NCBI GenBank assembly: GCA_900550545.1
Contig: URSS01000056.1
Span: 1-12,670, forward strand
DNA length: 12,670 nucleotides
Reading direction: 5' to 3'
Source: an uncultured Lachnobacterium sp.
GTDB taxonomy: Bacteria; Bacillota; Clostridia; Lachnospirales; Lachnospiraceae
Shown: in pieces, positions 1 through 6,385 of the stretch
Layout of the letters: each line of letters starts with the position of its first letter
Numbering within the stretch: the first letter of the stretch is position 1
The notes under the pieces: generated by a model
Told to the model about the DNA's origin: nothing
The model's database searches: none
What the model saw: the letters and a program-made list of their open reading frames with translations, nothing else
Made by a program: the position numbers and the translations under genes

Positions 1-39
1 TCCTCTTCGTCGGCAGCGTCAGATGTGTATAAAAGACAG
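1..39 (+). other. Illumina Nextera adapter contamination (not genomic)
   Basis: Positions 7-39 match the 33-base Nextera/Tn5 read-1 adapter (the TCGTCGGCAGCGTC arm followed by the 19-base mosaic end) with one mismatch: A instead of G at position 33. Positions 1-6 (TCCTCT) equal the last six bases of i5 index 503 (TATCCTCT), which directly precedes that arm in the library primer. Genomic sequence therefore starts at about base 40. The adapter sequences are recalled from general knowledge. Confidence 0.96.
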
Positions 40-755
40 GAATTGAAAACGCAACAAAAATGCTCAATCCTGATTTCATTCCTTTTGGCTTTTTTATTTG
101 TCGTTTTTTTTTCTTCATATTGCTTTTTTTCAAATTTTAGTTCTTCAATTCTTAATTCCGCTTTCTCAGCCTCTCTTCGTTTTTGATGATACCAGATCCC
201 GGCTGTTTGTGGAACAATATCATCAGCATCAATTAATGAATTAGCAAAAAAAGAATTCGAATTACGCTTCTTAGTATCCTTCTCAATTTCATGTACTATT
301 TTTTCACAAACTCTATAGTCAAAATCGTTTGCATATTTATTCGCCAATATCACTGGAACTTTATCCGAATTCACATTTGAAATTTCATCTTCATCTAAAT
401 TGGCTATTTCTTTGCATATATCCAAAGCTCTACGCCAATACTTTTCCGTTACGTTATAATCGAGACATGGCTTTTCTTCTGTTTTATACACAACATCTAT
501 GCTTTTATTTTCTATTAGCATAGATATATTATCTCTAACAAAATCAAAAGCATCATCAGCATTAAGTTCTTCCATAGCTTCATTGTATTGCCTAATTTTC
601 ATATCCAATTCATCCTCAATTTCCTTGATTTTGTCTAAAATTTTATCTCTGTCTGCGCTAATACTAATTAATTTTGACGCTATAAAACCACCAATAATTG
701 CAATAATAGTTGCCGAGCAGCCAGCTATTGAATAAAAAAAACTTGTATAATCCAA
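40..755 (-). CDS. Membrane-anchored coiled-coil protein, 3' end missing
   Basis: An open frame of about 238 codons runs into the adapter at the contig end, so the C-terminus is missing. The start is a TTG at 755-753, chosen because AAGGAG (769-764) sits 8 nt upstream; the nearby ATG codons are in a frame that stops after a few residues. The N-terminus (residues 6-30, FFYSIAGCSATIIAIIGGFI and onward) is one hydrophobic segment rich in Gly, Ala and Ile. A charged helical stretch follows (about 35-65), then a mixed region, then a Lys/Glu-rich coiled coil (about 190-228). This suggests a protein tethered by its N-terminus with a cytoplasmic helical body. I do not recognise the family and assign no function. 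It starts 60 nt after the preceding pseudogene with no terminator between them, so it probably shares that transcript. Confidence 0.8.
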
Positions 756-763
756 CTCATCAT

Positions 764-769
764 CTCCTT
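764..769 (-). promoter_or_regulatory. Shine-Dalgarno AAGGAG that fixes a TTG start
   Basis: The coding strand reads AAGGAG, then 8 nt, then TTG at 755. No in-frame ATG or GTG offers comparable spacing, so this site decides the start of the truncated membrane protein. Confidence 0.75.
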
Positions 770-815
770 CTTAATTCTCCGCTTGTCAAATTGTCACTCC
801 TCCACTTTTCTATAA

Positions 816-1223
816 CTAATCTTCAACAAAAGATTTTACTGCCTTGGTGATTTTATCCCAGTCATAATCCTCTACCTCAATCTCTTCCCCCGTTTTTTCA
901 TCTTTCTTTTTTATTTTCTTTTTTTCCCAAAGAGAAGAGTCATTCAAAGCATCTGCTGATTTTTTCAGAGAATCTGCACTTGTTTTCATCAAGGTAAGTT
1001 TTTGTGAAGTATCACCTTTTCCCGATAATTTTTCAGCATCCTGTTTTGCATAATATGCTTTCATAAGTTTTCCATAGCTTCCATTTTTGATTGCAGCCTA
1101 ATCAGAAAGCATATTTGTATTGCCTACAGATGAACTATCTGACGTTCCACTAAACAACGCTGAAAAATCTACATTGCTGTTATATTTACTTGTATAATCA
1201 CTAAAACTTTTGATTTCTGATAT
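816..1223 (-). pseudogene. Degraded gene: lost start codon plus internal TAG
   Basis: AGGAGG (1237-1232) lies 8 nt upstream of 1223, where a start codon is expected, but the codon is ATA rather than ATG. The frame then reads like protein (ISEIKSFSDYTSKYNSN...) up to TAG at codon 42 (1100-1098). It resumes in the same frame as AAIKNGSYGKLMKAYYAKQD and onward, to a final TAG at 816. An 82-residue remainder from the internal ATG at 1064 is open, but that ATG has no clear ribosome site. The first half fits a Tyr-to-stop change (a motif like LSDYAAIKNGSY). The C-terminus stops at KSFVED and may also be shortened. From memory, full-length Lachnospiraceae relatives are longer and weakly resemble filament-cap (FliD-like) proteins; I could not verify this. 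It lies 21 nt after the FlxA-like gene, so it is the second gene of that operon. Confidence 0.72.
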
Positions 1224-1244
1224 AACACCAGCCTCCTTTCCGAA

Positions 1245-2024
1245 CTATAAACGTATATCGATCGGTGTATATACTACCGACTGTCCACTTTCTGATGCTG
1301 GATTTTTTATTGTTTCTGCTGTTTCTGTTTTAACATCTGCATTCTCTGATGCATCTGTTGCCGTATCTGCATTTTCCTGTGTATTCTCTGCTTTCTGCGT
1401 TTGATCCTTCTTTGTTTCTGCTGCATCTGTACGGTTGTCTGCCTTTGCTGCTTCTTCCATAGATTTATTTGCATCTGAAAGTGAAGACATCTGTGATGCT
1501 GTTGCAGACTGCGCTTTTGCCTGCAAATCTGCCAGTTCTTCTTCTTTCTTTTCGGTATTGCCTTTTCCAGCATCCTGCTTGATTTCAGACTCAAGCACAC
1601 CGGCTCTTCCTTCCATCTGTGTTGCCATACTACCCTGCACTTTTGCTTGCTTCATAGATGAATCTGCGGAAATCATTGCCCGCATACCTGCCTGTGACAA
1701 GCCTGTTCCTTTCTTTGCAGATGTATTTTTTGTACCAGCCACCATATCATCCATAGATGATTTTTTACTCTGCTGTTCCTTTCTCTGTTCAATCTGGTGC
1801 TGTCTTAACTGTTGATTGAGATTTGTAATTTCCTGTTGTATCTCCTGACGTTTCTTCATCTTATCCTCTAATGACAGTTCTTCATTTGATGATAAGTCCT
1901 GCAATTTCTGCTGTGCATTTGCAATCTGATTCTGAATATTTTTACTCACAGAATCATTCGCCTGTGCCATTCCCATTGCTCCTGTCTGCGTATTCGTTCC
2001 GTTAAATCCATTAATTTTCATCAT
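1245..2024 (-). CDS. FlxA-like coiled-coil protein
   Basis: The protein has 259 residues, no signal peptide and no membrane segment. Residues 25-85 form an amphipathic Gln/Lys/Glu-rich coiled coil (KNIQNQIANAQQKLQDLSSN, then LSLEDKMKKRQEIQQEI), the hallmark of the FlxA-like family. A second helical stretch spans about 137-195. Residues 195-245 are a low-complexity Thr/Ala/Glu/Asn/Lys linker, and the end is compact (VVYTPIDIRL). FlxA was first described as a flagellar-class regulated protein in enterobacteria; its biochemical role is unknown, and no flagellar gene is visible here. AAGGAGG (2039-2033) is 8 nt before the first of two tandem ATGs, so 2024 is preferred over 2021. A LytTR-type direct repeat lies 113-141 bp upstream, and a terminator separates the gene from the kinase gene, so this gene probably starts its own transcription unit under that regulator. 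Confidence 0.85.
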   Translation of the reverse strand: MMKINGFNGTNTQTGAMGMAQANDSVSKNIQNQIANAQQKLQDLSSNEELSLEDKMKKRQEIQQEITNLNQQLRQHQIEQRKEQQSKKSSMDDMVAGTKNTSAKKGTGLSQAGMRAMISADSSMKQAKVQGSMATQMEGRAGVLESEIKQDAGKGNTEKKEEELADLQAKAQSATASQMSSLSDANKSMEEAAKADNRTDAAETKKDQTQKAENTQENADTATDASENADVKTETAETIKNPASESGQSVVYTPIDIRL

Positions 2025-2118
2025 TTCGTTATCCTCCTTGAGCTAATACTCTGAAATCCGTTTCCTGAAAATCTGTATAACATGATTTCTCTTTATTTTT
2101 TCTTTCGGCATATCTTTC

Positions 2119-2165
2119 TTCACAATAAACTGTGATGTTGTGAACCGCCCTTTTTTCGTTGTGAA
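2119..2165 (-). promoter_or_regulatory. LytTR-type direct-repeat operator upstream of the FlxA-like gene
   Basis: GTTGTGAA occurs at 2137-2144 and again at 2158-2165 (TTCACAAC on the coding strand), with a 21-bp period. A third, inverted half-site (TTCACAA) is at 2119-2125. The 31-bp core 2135-2165 matches 4464-4494, upstream of the response regulator gene, at about 27 of 31 positions. Known LytTR regulators (AgrA, ComE, VirR classes) bind tandem repeats two helical turns apart. That the neighbouring regulator binds here is inference. I do not see a clean -10/-35 pair downstream; a weak TATACA lies at 2079-2074. Confidence 0.68.
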
Positions 2166-2166
2166 G

Positions 2167-2191
2167 CAGTCTGAAAATGCTTTTCAGACTG
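2167..2191. repeat. Perfect 11-bp palindrome next to the operator
   Basis: CAGTCTGAAAA (2167-2177) and TTTTCAGACTG (2181-2191) are exact inverted repeats around TGC. The palindrome starts one base after the distal LytTR-type repeat. No T-run follows on either strand, so it does not look like an intrinsic terminator. It could be a second operator or an upstream transcript structure. Confidence 0.7.
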
Positions 2192-2246
2192 TCGCAGTGC
2201 TCCTCAAATATTGTTGCAAGCAACATATTTTCATCGCTACCTGCGC

Positions 2247-2300
2247 AAAAAAAGCACTACATATTTCTGTAATTTCTGTAATTTACAAAATACATAGTGC
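2247..2300 (-). terminator. Rho-independent terminator of the two-component operon
   Basis: On the coding strand GCACTATGTATTT (2300-2288) pairs with AAATATGTAGTGC (2266-2254) over 13 bp with two G-U wobbles, followed directly by seven T (2253-2247). It begins 12 nt after the kinase stop codon. The loop contains a 9-bp tandem repeat (AAATTACAG twice). Confidence 0.88.
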
Positions 2301-2312
2301 CAATTTATTTCT

Positions 2313-3683
2313 TTATTCTACCTGCATCATAATGCTAAGGATTACTTCCTCATTTCCCTGCTCCAAAGATATATCTCCCATATACATTCTGGCAACCCGG
2401 CGAATGTTATTCAAACCCATTCCATGTTCCCTCCCAGATTTGGTTGTTTCTGGCAAATCGCTATCACCAAAATTAAGCTGACCCCCAAAACTGTTTTTTA
2501 TGGTTATCATAAAGATACTGTTTTTCCGAAAAGAAGAAATGCTGATATACGGATCATCTCCACTTACATTTTCCATGCAGTTATTCAAGGCATTATTCAT
2601 GATCACACTCAAATCAAATGCATTTAACTTCGTATTCTGCGGATAATGAAAATCCGACAGAAACCGAATCTGCCTTTCTTTTGCTTCTCTCAGCTTTTCC
2701 ATCAAAATGACATCAATTACCGGACTTCCTGTCTTTATTTCCGGAGATACCTCGTCCCATTCATTTTTCAGATGTTCCAAGTATTCTGTAGCATCATCCA
2801 TATTATTATGTGCCACCAGATGTTCCAGTGTCTGTATATGATTTCCCATATCATGGCGCATGGAGCGGATATCCCGATACAACTTTTCGACTTCCTCGAT
2901 ATGCTTTTTCATGTCACTGATCTGATTTAATACCAGCTCTTGTCTCCGCTGTTCTTCCTGCATCTCTTTCCAGTTTTGAAACATTACAATCACAACAAGA
3001 ATAGCAACTATGGAAATCAGATAGTGTAAAAAGCTTAAAGCTCCATAAAATCCATATGTATCAATCAAGTTCTTTCCAGTATCTCTTTCGTATATCATGA
3101 GATAATATTGTAAAATGCCATACCCAGTGATGCCTACAAGTGAAGGTATAATAAGCATTACCATCTCTTTGACGCTCATTTCATCTTTTTTGTATATATA
3201 CGCTTTATTGATCAGTCCTATTGCAACCGCAATAAAAGCAATACAAAGTACAATATCCAAAACTCTGGTTCCAACATATAGTCCGTATTGCAACCACACT
3301 TTTTCTGCGCTCATATTCCGAAATACAAGTGCTTTTGTAACAAGATCATCAAATCTGGCTGCCATTGCAACCGTTAACCATCGGATCGAAAAGAACGTAA
3401 TTGCAAGAAATATTTTCTGATATATATTTCTTCTGTCCTCTACATACATCACAAGAAACGCTGCTATAACTCCAATCAGATATGCGGAAAAATTATCAAT
3501 CTGTGGCGGAATCATATATAAAACAAGCATAATCGTAATATAAACAATACTGACTGCCACAGCCCCTTTTTTCCTTTTTATATAGGGACAAACAAATTTT
3601 CCAAAATAGATTCCTGTAATCATAAGGAGTGCAATAACAGAAATTTTCGATGTAACCATCCAGCATTTTTCTACCAAACTCAT
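2313..3683 (-). CDS. GHKL sensor histidine kinase (AgrC/VirS type)
   Basis: This 456-residue membrane kinase probably autophosphorylates and passes the phosphate to the adjacent LytTR regulator. Residues 1-235 contain about six or seven hydrophobic segments (roughly 13-30, 42-60, 66-80, 90-108, 138-157, 172-196, 215-235), the usual polytopic sensor of peptide-sensing kinases. A coiled linker (238-272) leads to the H-box RSMRHDMGNHIQTLEHL, with His277 the likely phospho-acceptor. The N-box NNALNNCMEN is at 363-372 and the G-box GREHGMGLNNIRR at 417-429, so the ATP-binding domain (HATPase_c_5 class) is complete. Its ATG overlaps the stop of the regulator gene by 4 nt (ATGA), implying translational coupling; the ribosome site is weak (AAGG). 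The stimulus is unknown: AgrC relatives sense peptides, but no peptide precursor gene is visible nearby. Confidence 0.93.
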   Translation of the reverse strand: MSLVEKCWMVTSKISVIALLMITGIYFGKFVCPYIKRKKGAVAVSIVYITIMLVLYMIPPQIDNFSAYLIGVIAAFLVMYVEDRRNIYQKIFLAITFFSIRWLTVAMAARFDDLVTKALVFRNMSAEKVWLQYGLYVGTRVLDIVLCIAFIAVAIGLINKAYIYKKDEMSVKEMVMLIIPSLVGITGYGILQYYLMIYERDTGKNLIDTYGFYGALSFLHYLISIVAILVVIVMFQNWKEMQEEQRRQELVLNQISDMKKHIEEVEKLYRDIRSMRHDMGNHIQTLEHLVAHNNMDDATEYLEHLKNEWDEVSPEIKTGSPVIDVILMEKLREAKERQIRFLSDFHYPQNTKLNAFDLSVIMNNALNNCMENVSGDDPYISISSFRKNSIFMITIKNSFGGQLNFGDSDLPETTKSGREHGMGLNNIRRVARMYMGDISLEQGNEEVILSIMMQVE

Positions 3684-4393
3684 CCGATTTCTTTTCCTTT
3701 CCTCTGATTATATTTCAAATATTGTTTTACAAACTCAGAATAATTCTGTTTTGCAATCAATGCAGTTCCATTTTCCATCGTCACACAATTTGCATCATAT
3801 TTCTGAACATATTTGAAATGTACGAGGTAGGCTCTGTGTGTACGAAAAAAATCTGCTCCCGCAATTTCACTCAGTTCCTGCAATTTTCCATAATATTCAA
3901 TATTCGTATCCCTTGTATGGATAATGACTTTTCGATTATATACCTCGGCATACACAATATCCTTCAAAAACACTTTCATATGGCTTCCTCCGGACTGCAC
4001 CATCATGTATTTTTCATCCGATTGATTTTCAGAATATTTTTCAATGCTTCTGACTGCACATTTCACAACTTCCTCAAATTTTTCATCTGAAAATGGTTTC
4101 ACCAGATAATGAAATGCTGCAACATCAAATGCCTGAAAAACATACTCCTCCACAGCAGTTACAAATATCAATACCATTCTTTCATTTTTCTGACGCAGAA
4201 TCCTTGCCGTTTCCATTCCATCCATTCCTGGCATCTGAATATCTAAAAATAGAATATCCGGCTCACAACCACTTGCAATCAATTCATCACCAGATAAATA
4301 TTTATCTATTACTGCATCCGGTAATAATTTCTTTATTTTTTCTTCTAATATCAATCCTATAGACTTTTCATCATCGCAGATTACTATTTGCAT
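3680..4393 (-). CDS. LytTR response regulator (AgrA/VirR type)
   Basis: The protein has 237 residues. The receiver domain (1-120) has the acidic pair D7/D8, phospho-acceptor Asp51 (ILFLDIQMPGMDG), Thr79 and Lys99 (LVKPF), so all switch residues are present. A LytTR DNA-binding domain follows (about 130-228), with its typical VYAEVYNRKVIIHT and FFRTHRAYLVHFKYV stretches. It is first in an operon with the kinase. The ATG is preceded by AAGGAAG about 7 nt upstream. Two overlapping TATAAT boxes and a LytTR-type direct repeat precede the gene, which suggests autoregulation. The same repeat upstream of the FlxA-like gene suggests a second target. The family assignment is firm; the regulon is inference. 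Confidence 0.94.
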   Translation of the reverse strand: MQIVICDDEKSIGLILEEKIKKLLPDAVIDKYLSGDELIASGCEPDILFLDIQMPGMDGMETARILRQKNERMVLIFVTAVEEYVFQAFDVAAFHYLVKPFSDEKFEEVVKCAVRSIEKYSENQSDEKYMMVQSGGSHMKVFLKDIVYAEVYNRKVIIHTRDTNIEYYGKLQELSEIAGADFFRTHRAYLVHFKYVQKYDANCVTMENGTALIAKQNYSEFVKQYLKYNQRKGKEIG

Positions 4394-4418
4394 TTTGTCA
4401 CTTCCTTACTTACATACA

Positions 4419-4433
4419 ATTATATTTATTATA
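4419..4433 (-). promoter_or_regulatory. Twin -10 boxes of the two-component operon
   Basis: The coding strand carries TATAAT at 4433-4428 and again at 4424-4419. The hexamers 17 bp upstream (AGCTAT and AAGACT) are poor -35 elements. The direct repeat ends about 7 bp beyond the first of these, as expected for an activator-dependent promoter. Confidence 0.6.
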
Positions 4434-4465
4434 TCGGAAAAAGTCTTTTAATAGCTAGCCGCCAT

Positions 4466-4494
4466 GTTGTGAACTGACCTTCTTTTGTTGTGAA
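4466..4494 (-). promoter_or_regulatory. LytTR-type direct-repeat operator upstream of the regulator gene
   Basis: GTTGTGAA occurs at 4466-4473 and 4487-4494 (TTCACAAC on the coding strand), with a 21-bp period and a purine-rich spacer on the coding strand. The proximal edge is about 73 bp before the regulator start and 32 bp before the TATAAT at 4433-4428. It is nearly the same as the element at 2135-2165. Confidence 0.72.
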
Positions 4495-4578
4495 ATAGAA
4501 TATCACATATATCGCTTTATCTGCTTCCTGTTAATTTGTTTTATCCGACACACGCTCCTAGGAGTGACTGTATCTATC

Positions 4579-4619
4579 AAAAAAAGAAGTCAGCAGTTTA
4601 TTCACGCACTACTGACTTC
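4579..4619 (-). terminator. Rho-independent terminator of the 4634-7326 gene group
   Basis: On the coding strand GAAGTCAGTAGT (4619-4608) pairs with ACTGCTGACTTC (4597-4586), 12 bp with one mismatch, followed by seven T (4585-4579). It starts 14 nt after the frame-corrected stop at 4634, which supports that corrected gene end. Confidence 0.88.
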
Positions 4620-4633
4620 CTATACTACTTATT

Positions 4634-5087
4634 TTAATTGCCTCCCACAGCCATCTGAATCTGATATCTTGGAATTGTCCCATTTTCCTTTTTATAAGCC
4701 AGAACATCATAAATCATCTGCTGTTACGTTCCCATTTGATACCTTATTCAAAAAACGATCTAATTCCTCTACATAGCCAGCCAGACGATATTCCTCATCA
4801 CTGTCATTGCTCAATGAACCAATAAAACGATTGTTCTTATTGGTGCCAGTGATCAATAACGATAAATCCACAACTCCCGAACCGTATCCTTTTACCGCTG
4901 CACTTGTAGATGCCCCCGTAAAGGCATTACGATAAAGATTATTTTCTCCATCATTTTTTTCCGTCAGAACAAATTCATCACCTAAGTCCTTCATTTTTGA
5001 TTGGCATACCGGAGCTGGCATATGATATGTATAATTACCACAAATATTCTTATATTGACTATGATTCTGAATGATTCCAATTCCCAT
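4634..5087 (-). pseudogene. Unrecognised small protein gene with a 1-nt frameshift near its 3' end
   Basis: The uninterrupted frame from ATG 5087 gives 126 residues ending TADDL and a TGA at 4709-4707. AAGGAG lies 8 nt before this ATG; the ATG a few bases upstream leads to an early stop. If one T is removed from the TTT at 4713-4711, the frame continues as DDYDVLAYKKENGTIPRYQI and onward, to TAA at 4636-4634. That gives 150 residues and ends just before the terminator. A one-base insertion, or a base-calling error, is therefore the simplest reading. There is no signal peptide. The middle has a Gly/Ser-rich stretch (GASTSAAVKGYGSGVVDLS) and the second half is predicted helical (EEYRLAGYVEELDRFLNKV). 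The family is not recognised. It is the last gene of the group that starts at 7326. Confidence 0.68.
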
Positions 5088-5143
5088 ACATGGTTCTCCT
5101 TCTTTCGCAATTCTTCAACCAGTTTTCCAAAAATATTATATTT

Positions 5144-6334
5144 CTAAAGCACAGAATACCATTGTCTGTTCATACAATCAGCTTCATACTGGTATGTAAT
5201 CAACTGGTTCATGTCCTTTAAGCCGCTCTTTCCATATAAAATGCTTAAAGTCATATCTGGCACATTGTTCCATCCTCTGGTTGAAATAGTTGAAATCAGG
5301 TCATGTATCCAATTCTTCATTTGCTGCTTAAACTCTTTCGGAACTTTTCCGGAACTTTCAACTGCACTATCCACTAAGTCTAATATATTCTCTCCCGACT
5401 CCGTATAATATGTCCCATTTTTTTCTTCAAGTTTGTCTAATTCATATCCTGTATAACTATAAACCTGATGATATGCTTCGTATTTCATCTTTGATTCCTC
5501 TGTTACTTGAGAACTCTCACAGCCATCTTGTGTTGAGCAATAATAGATATGCTTATAGAGATTTTTCCCATTATTACCTACATTTAAAGCATTCTGCATC
5601 AACACCTTTGTTTCTTCATCCACGCCATCTACCGTTATCTCGTAACTGTATGGATCGACAGTAAAAGTACAATCCTTCGTAATAGAAGATGTATCGACAC
5701 CAGCCTGCTTTAAAATATTTGAAATCTGCGAATTTACCAATGCTCTTTCAAATTGGATTTTATCCGAATCTACACTGTCGCCGTCCACTTCAATTCCCCT
5801 GAACAAAGAATCCTGATAATTTAAACCATTTATTTTTCCTGTCCGGCACATCTGCATCTCATAATTATATGCAATCCTACGTTCTGTATCAGTCAAATTA
5901 GTCTCGTAATACTCTGAACTCTTATCAAAATACTTGGAATGAATATAATTTTCAGGGTTAGAATGTGTTTTTGCTTCTGCGGCAAGCTTAGAATACTTTT
6001 CCGTTAATGCCTCCCTAAATGCTTTACCTGTACTCATATATTCACTTGTTTTCGCATTAATCTGTGTTCCTGCATTCTCAATGAGCTCTTGATTCGTTTT
6101 TTTTGCTGAAGCTATATAGGACTTTAAGTCAATGCTACTGTCAATACTTGTATTATGTGTTCTTCCACTTGTACTTTTTGTCAGTTTTTCCTTTCCCGAT
6201 GCACTTATCGTTAAGGTATCTCTTGTGCCTCTACAACCAGTGTTTTGACTGCTTGCCGCTTTTTGCTGTTGACCAAACAGAACATTAAGCAATGACTGAT
6301 TAGCATTTATTCGGCTGTTAAAAAATATATTCAT
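5144..6334 (-). CDS. Unrecognised 396-residue protein of a FlxA-associated cluster
   Basis: The start is ATG 6334 with AAGGAGG about 11 nt upstream. There is no signal peptide or membrane segment. The N-terminus (MNIFFNSRINANQSLLNVLF) followed at about residue 39 by a DTLTISASGKEKL motif resembles the N-terminal layout of Lachnospiraceae DUF proteins such as the DUF4885 type; this is a tentative recollection, not a match. The rest is a mixed alpha/beta body with Lys/Glu-rich helices. It lies 51 nt after the upstream gene and 56 nt before the next, on the same strand. One oddity: after the TAG at 5146-5144 the same frame continues as KYNIFGKLVEELRKKENH and onward, which looks protein-like and overlaps the next ribosome site, so the stop may be a late nonsense mutation. 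The function is unknown. Confidence 0.8.
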   Translation of the reverse strand: MNIFFNSRINANQSLLNVLFGQQQKAASSQNTGCRGTRDTLTISASGKEKLTKSTSGRTHNTSIDSSIDLKSYIASAKKTNQELIENAGTQINAKTSEYMSTGKAFREALTEKYSKLAAEAKTHSNPENYIHSKYFDKSSEYYETNLTDTERRIAYNYEMQMCRTGKINGLNYQDSLFRGIEVDGDSVDSDKIQFERALVNSQISNILKQAGVDTSSITKDCTFTVDPYSYEITVDGVDEETKVLMQNALNVGNNGKNLYKHIYYCSTQDGCESSQVTEESKMKYEAYHQVYSYTGYELDKLEEKNGTYYTESGENILDLVDSAVESSGKVPKEFKQQMKNWIHDLISTISTRGWNNVPDMTLSILYGKSGLKDMNQLITYQYEADCMNRQWYSVL

Positions 6335-6385
6335 AATATCACAAACCTCCTTATATATATCGGATTATCCTAATCTTTCACTATC

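Noticed and set aside
1217..1229. GTG near 1228 as the true start of the 816-1223 gene
   Set aside because: It is in a different frame that stops after about 19 codons; the conserved-looking frame needs a start at 1223, which is ATA.
1435..1815. Plus-strand 126-codon frame rich in Ser/Ala/Cys
   Set aside because: It is antisense to the FlxA-like gene, and its composition mirrors that gene's Gln/Lys/Ala-rich codons.
2167..2191. Intrinsic terminator
   Set aside because: The stem is strong, but no T-run follows on either strand, and the real terminator of the kinase transcript is at 2247-2300.
2029..2226. Minus-strand 65-codon open frame between the kinase terminator and the FlxA-like gene
   Set aside because: It spans the palindrome and the LytTR-type repeats, has no convincing ribosome site, and its product is not protein-like. 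Regulatory DNA explains the stretch better.
4394..4633. A pheromone peptide (AgrD-like) gene
   Set aside because: No short frame with a ribosome site and amphipathic leader was found; the stretch is explained by the promoter, the direct repeats and the terminator.
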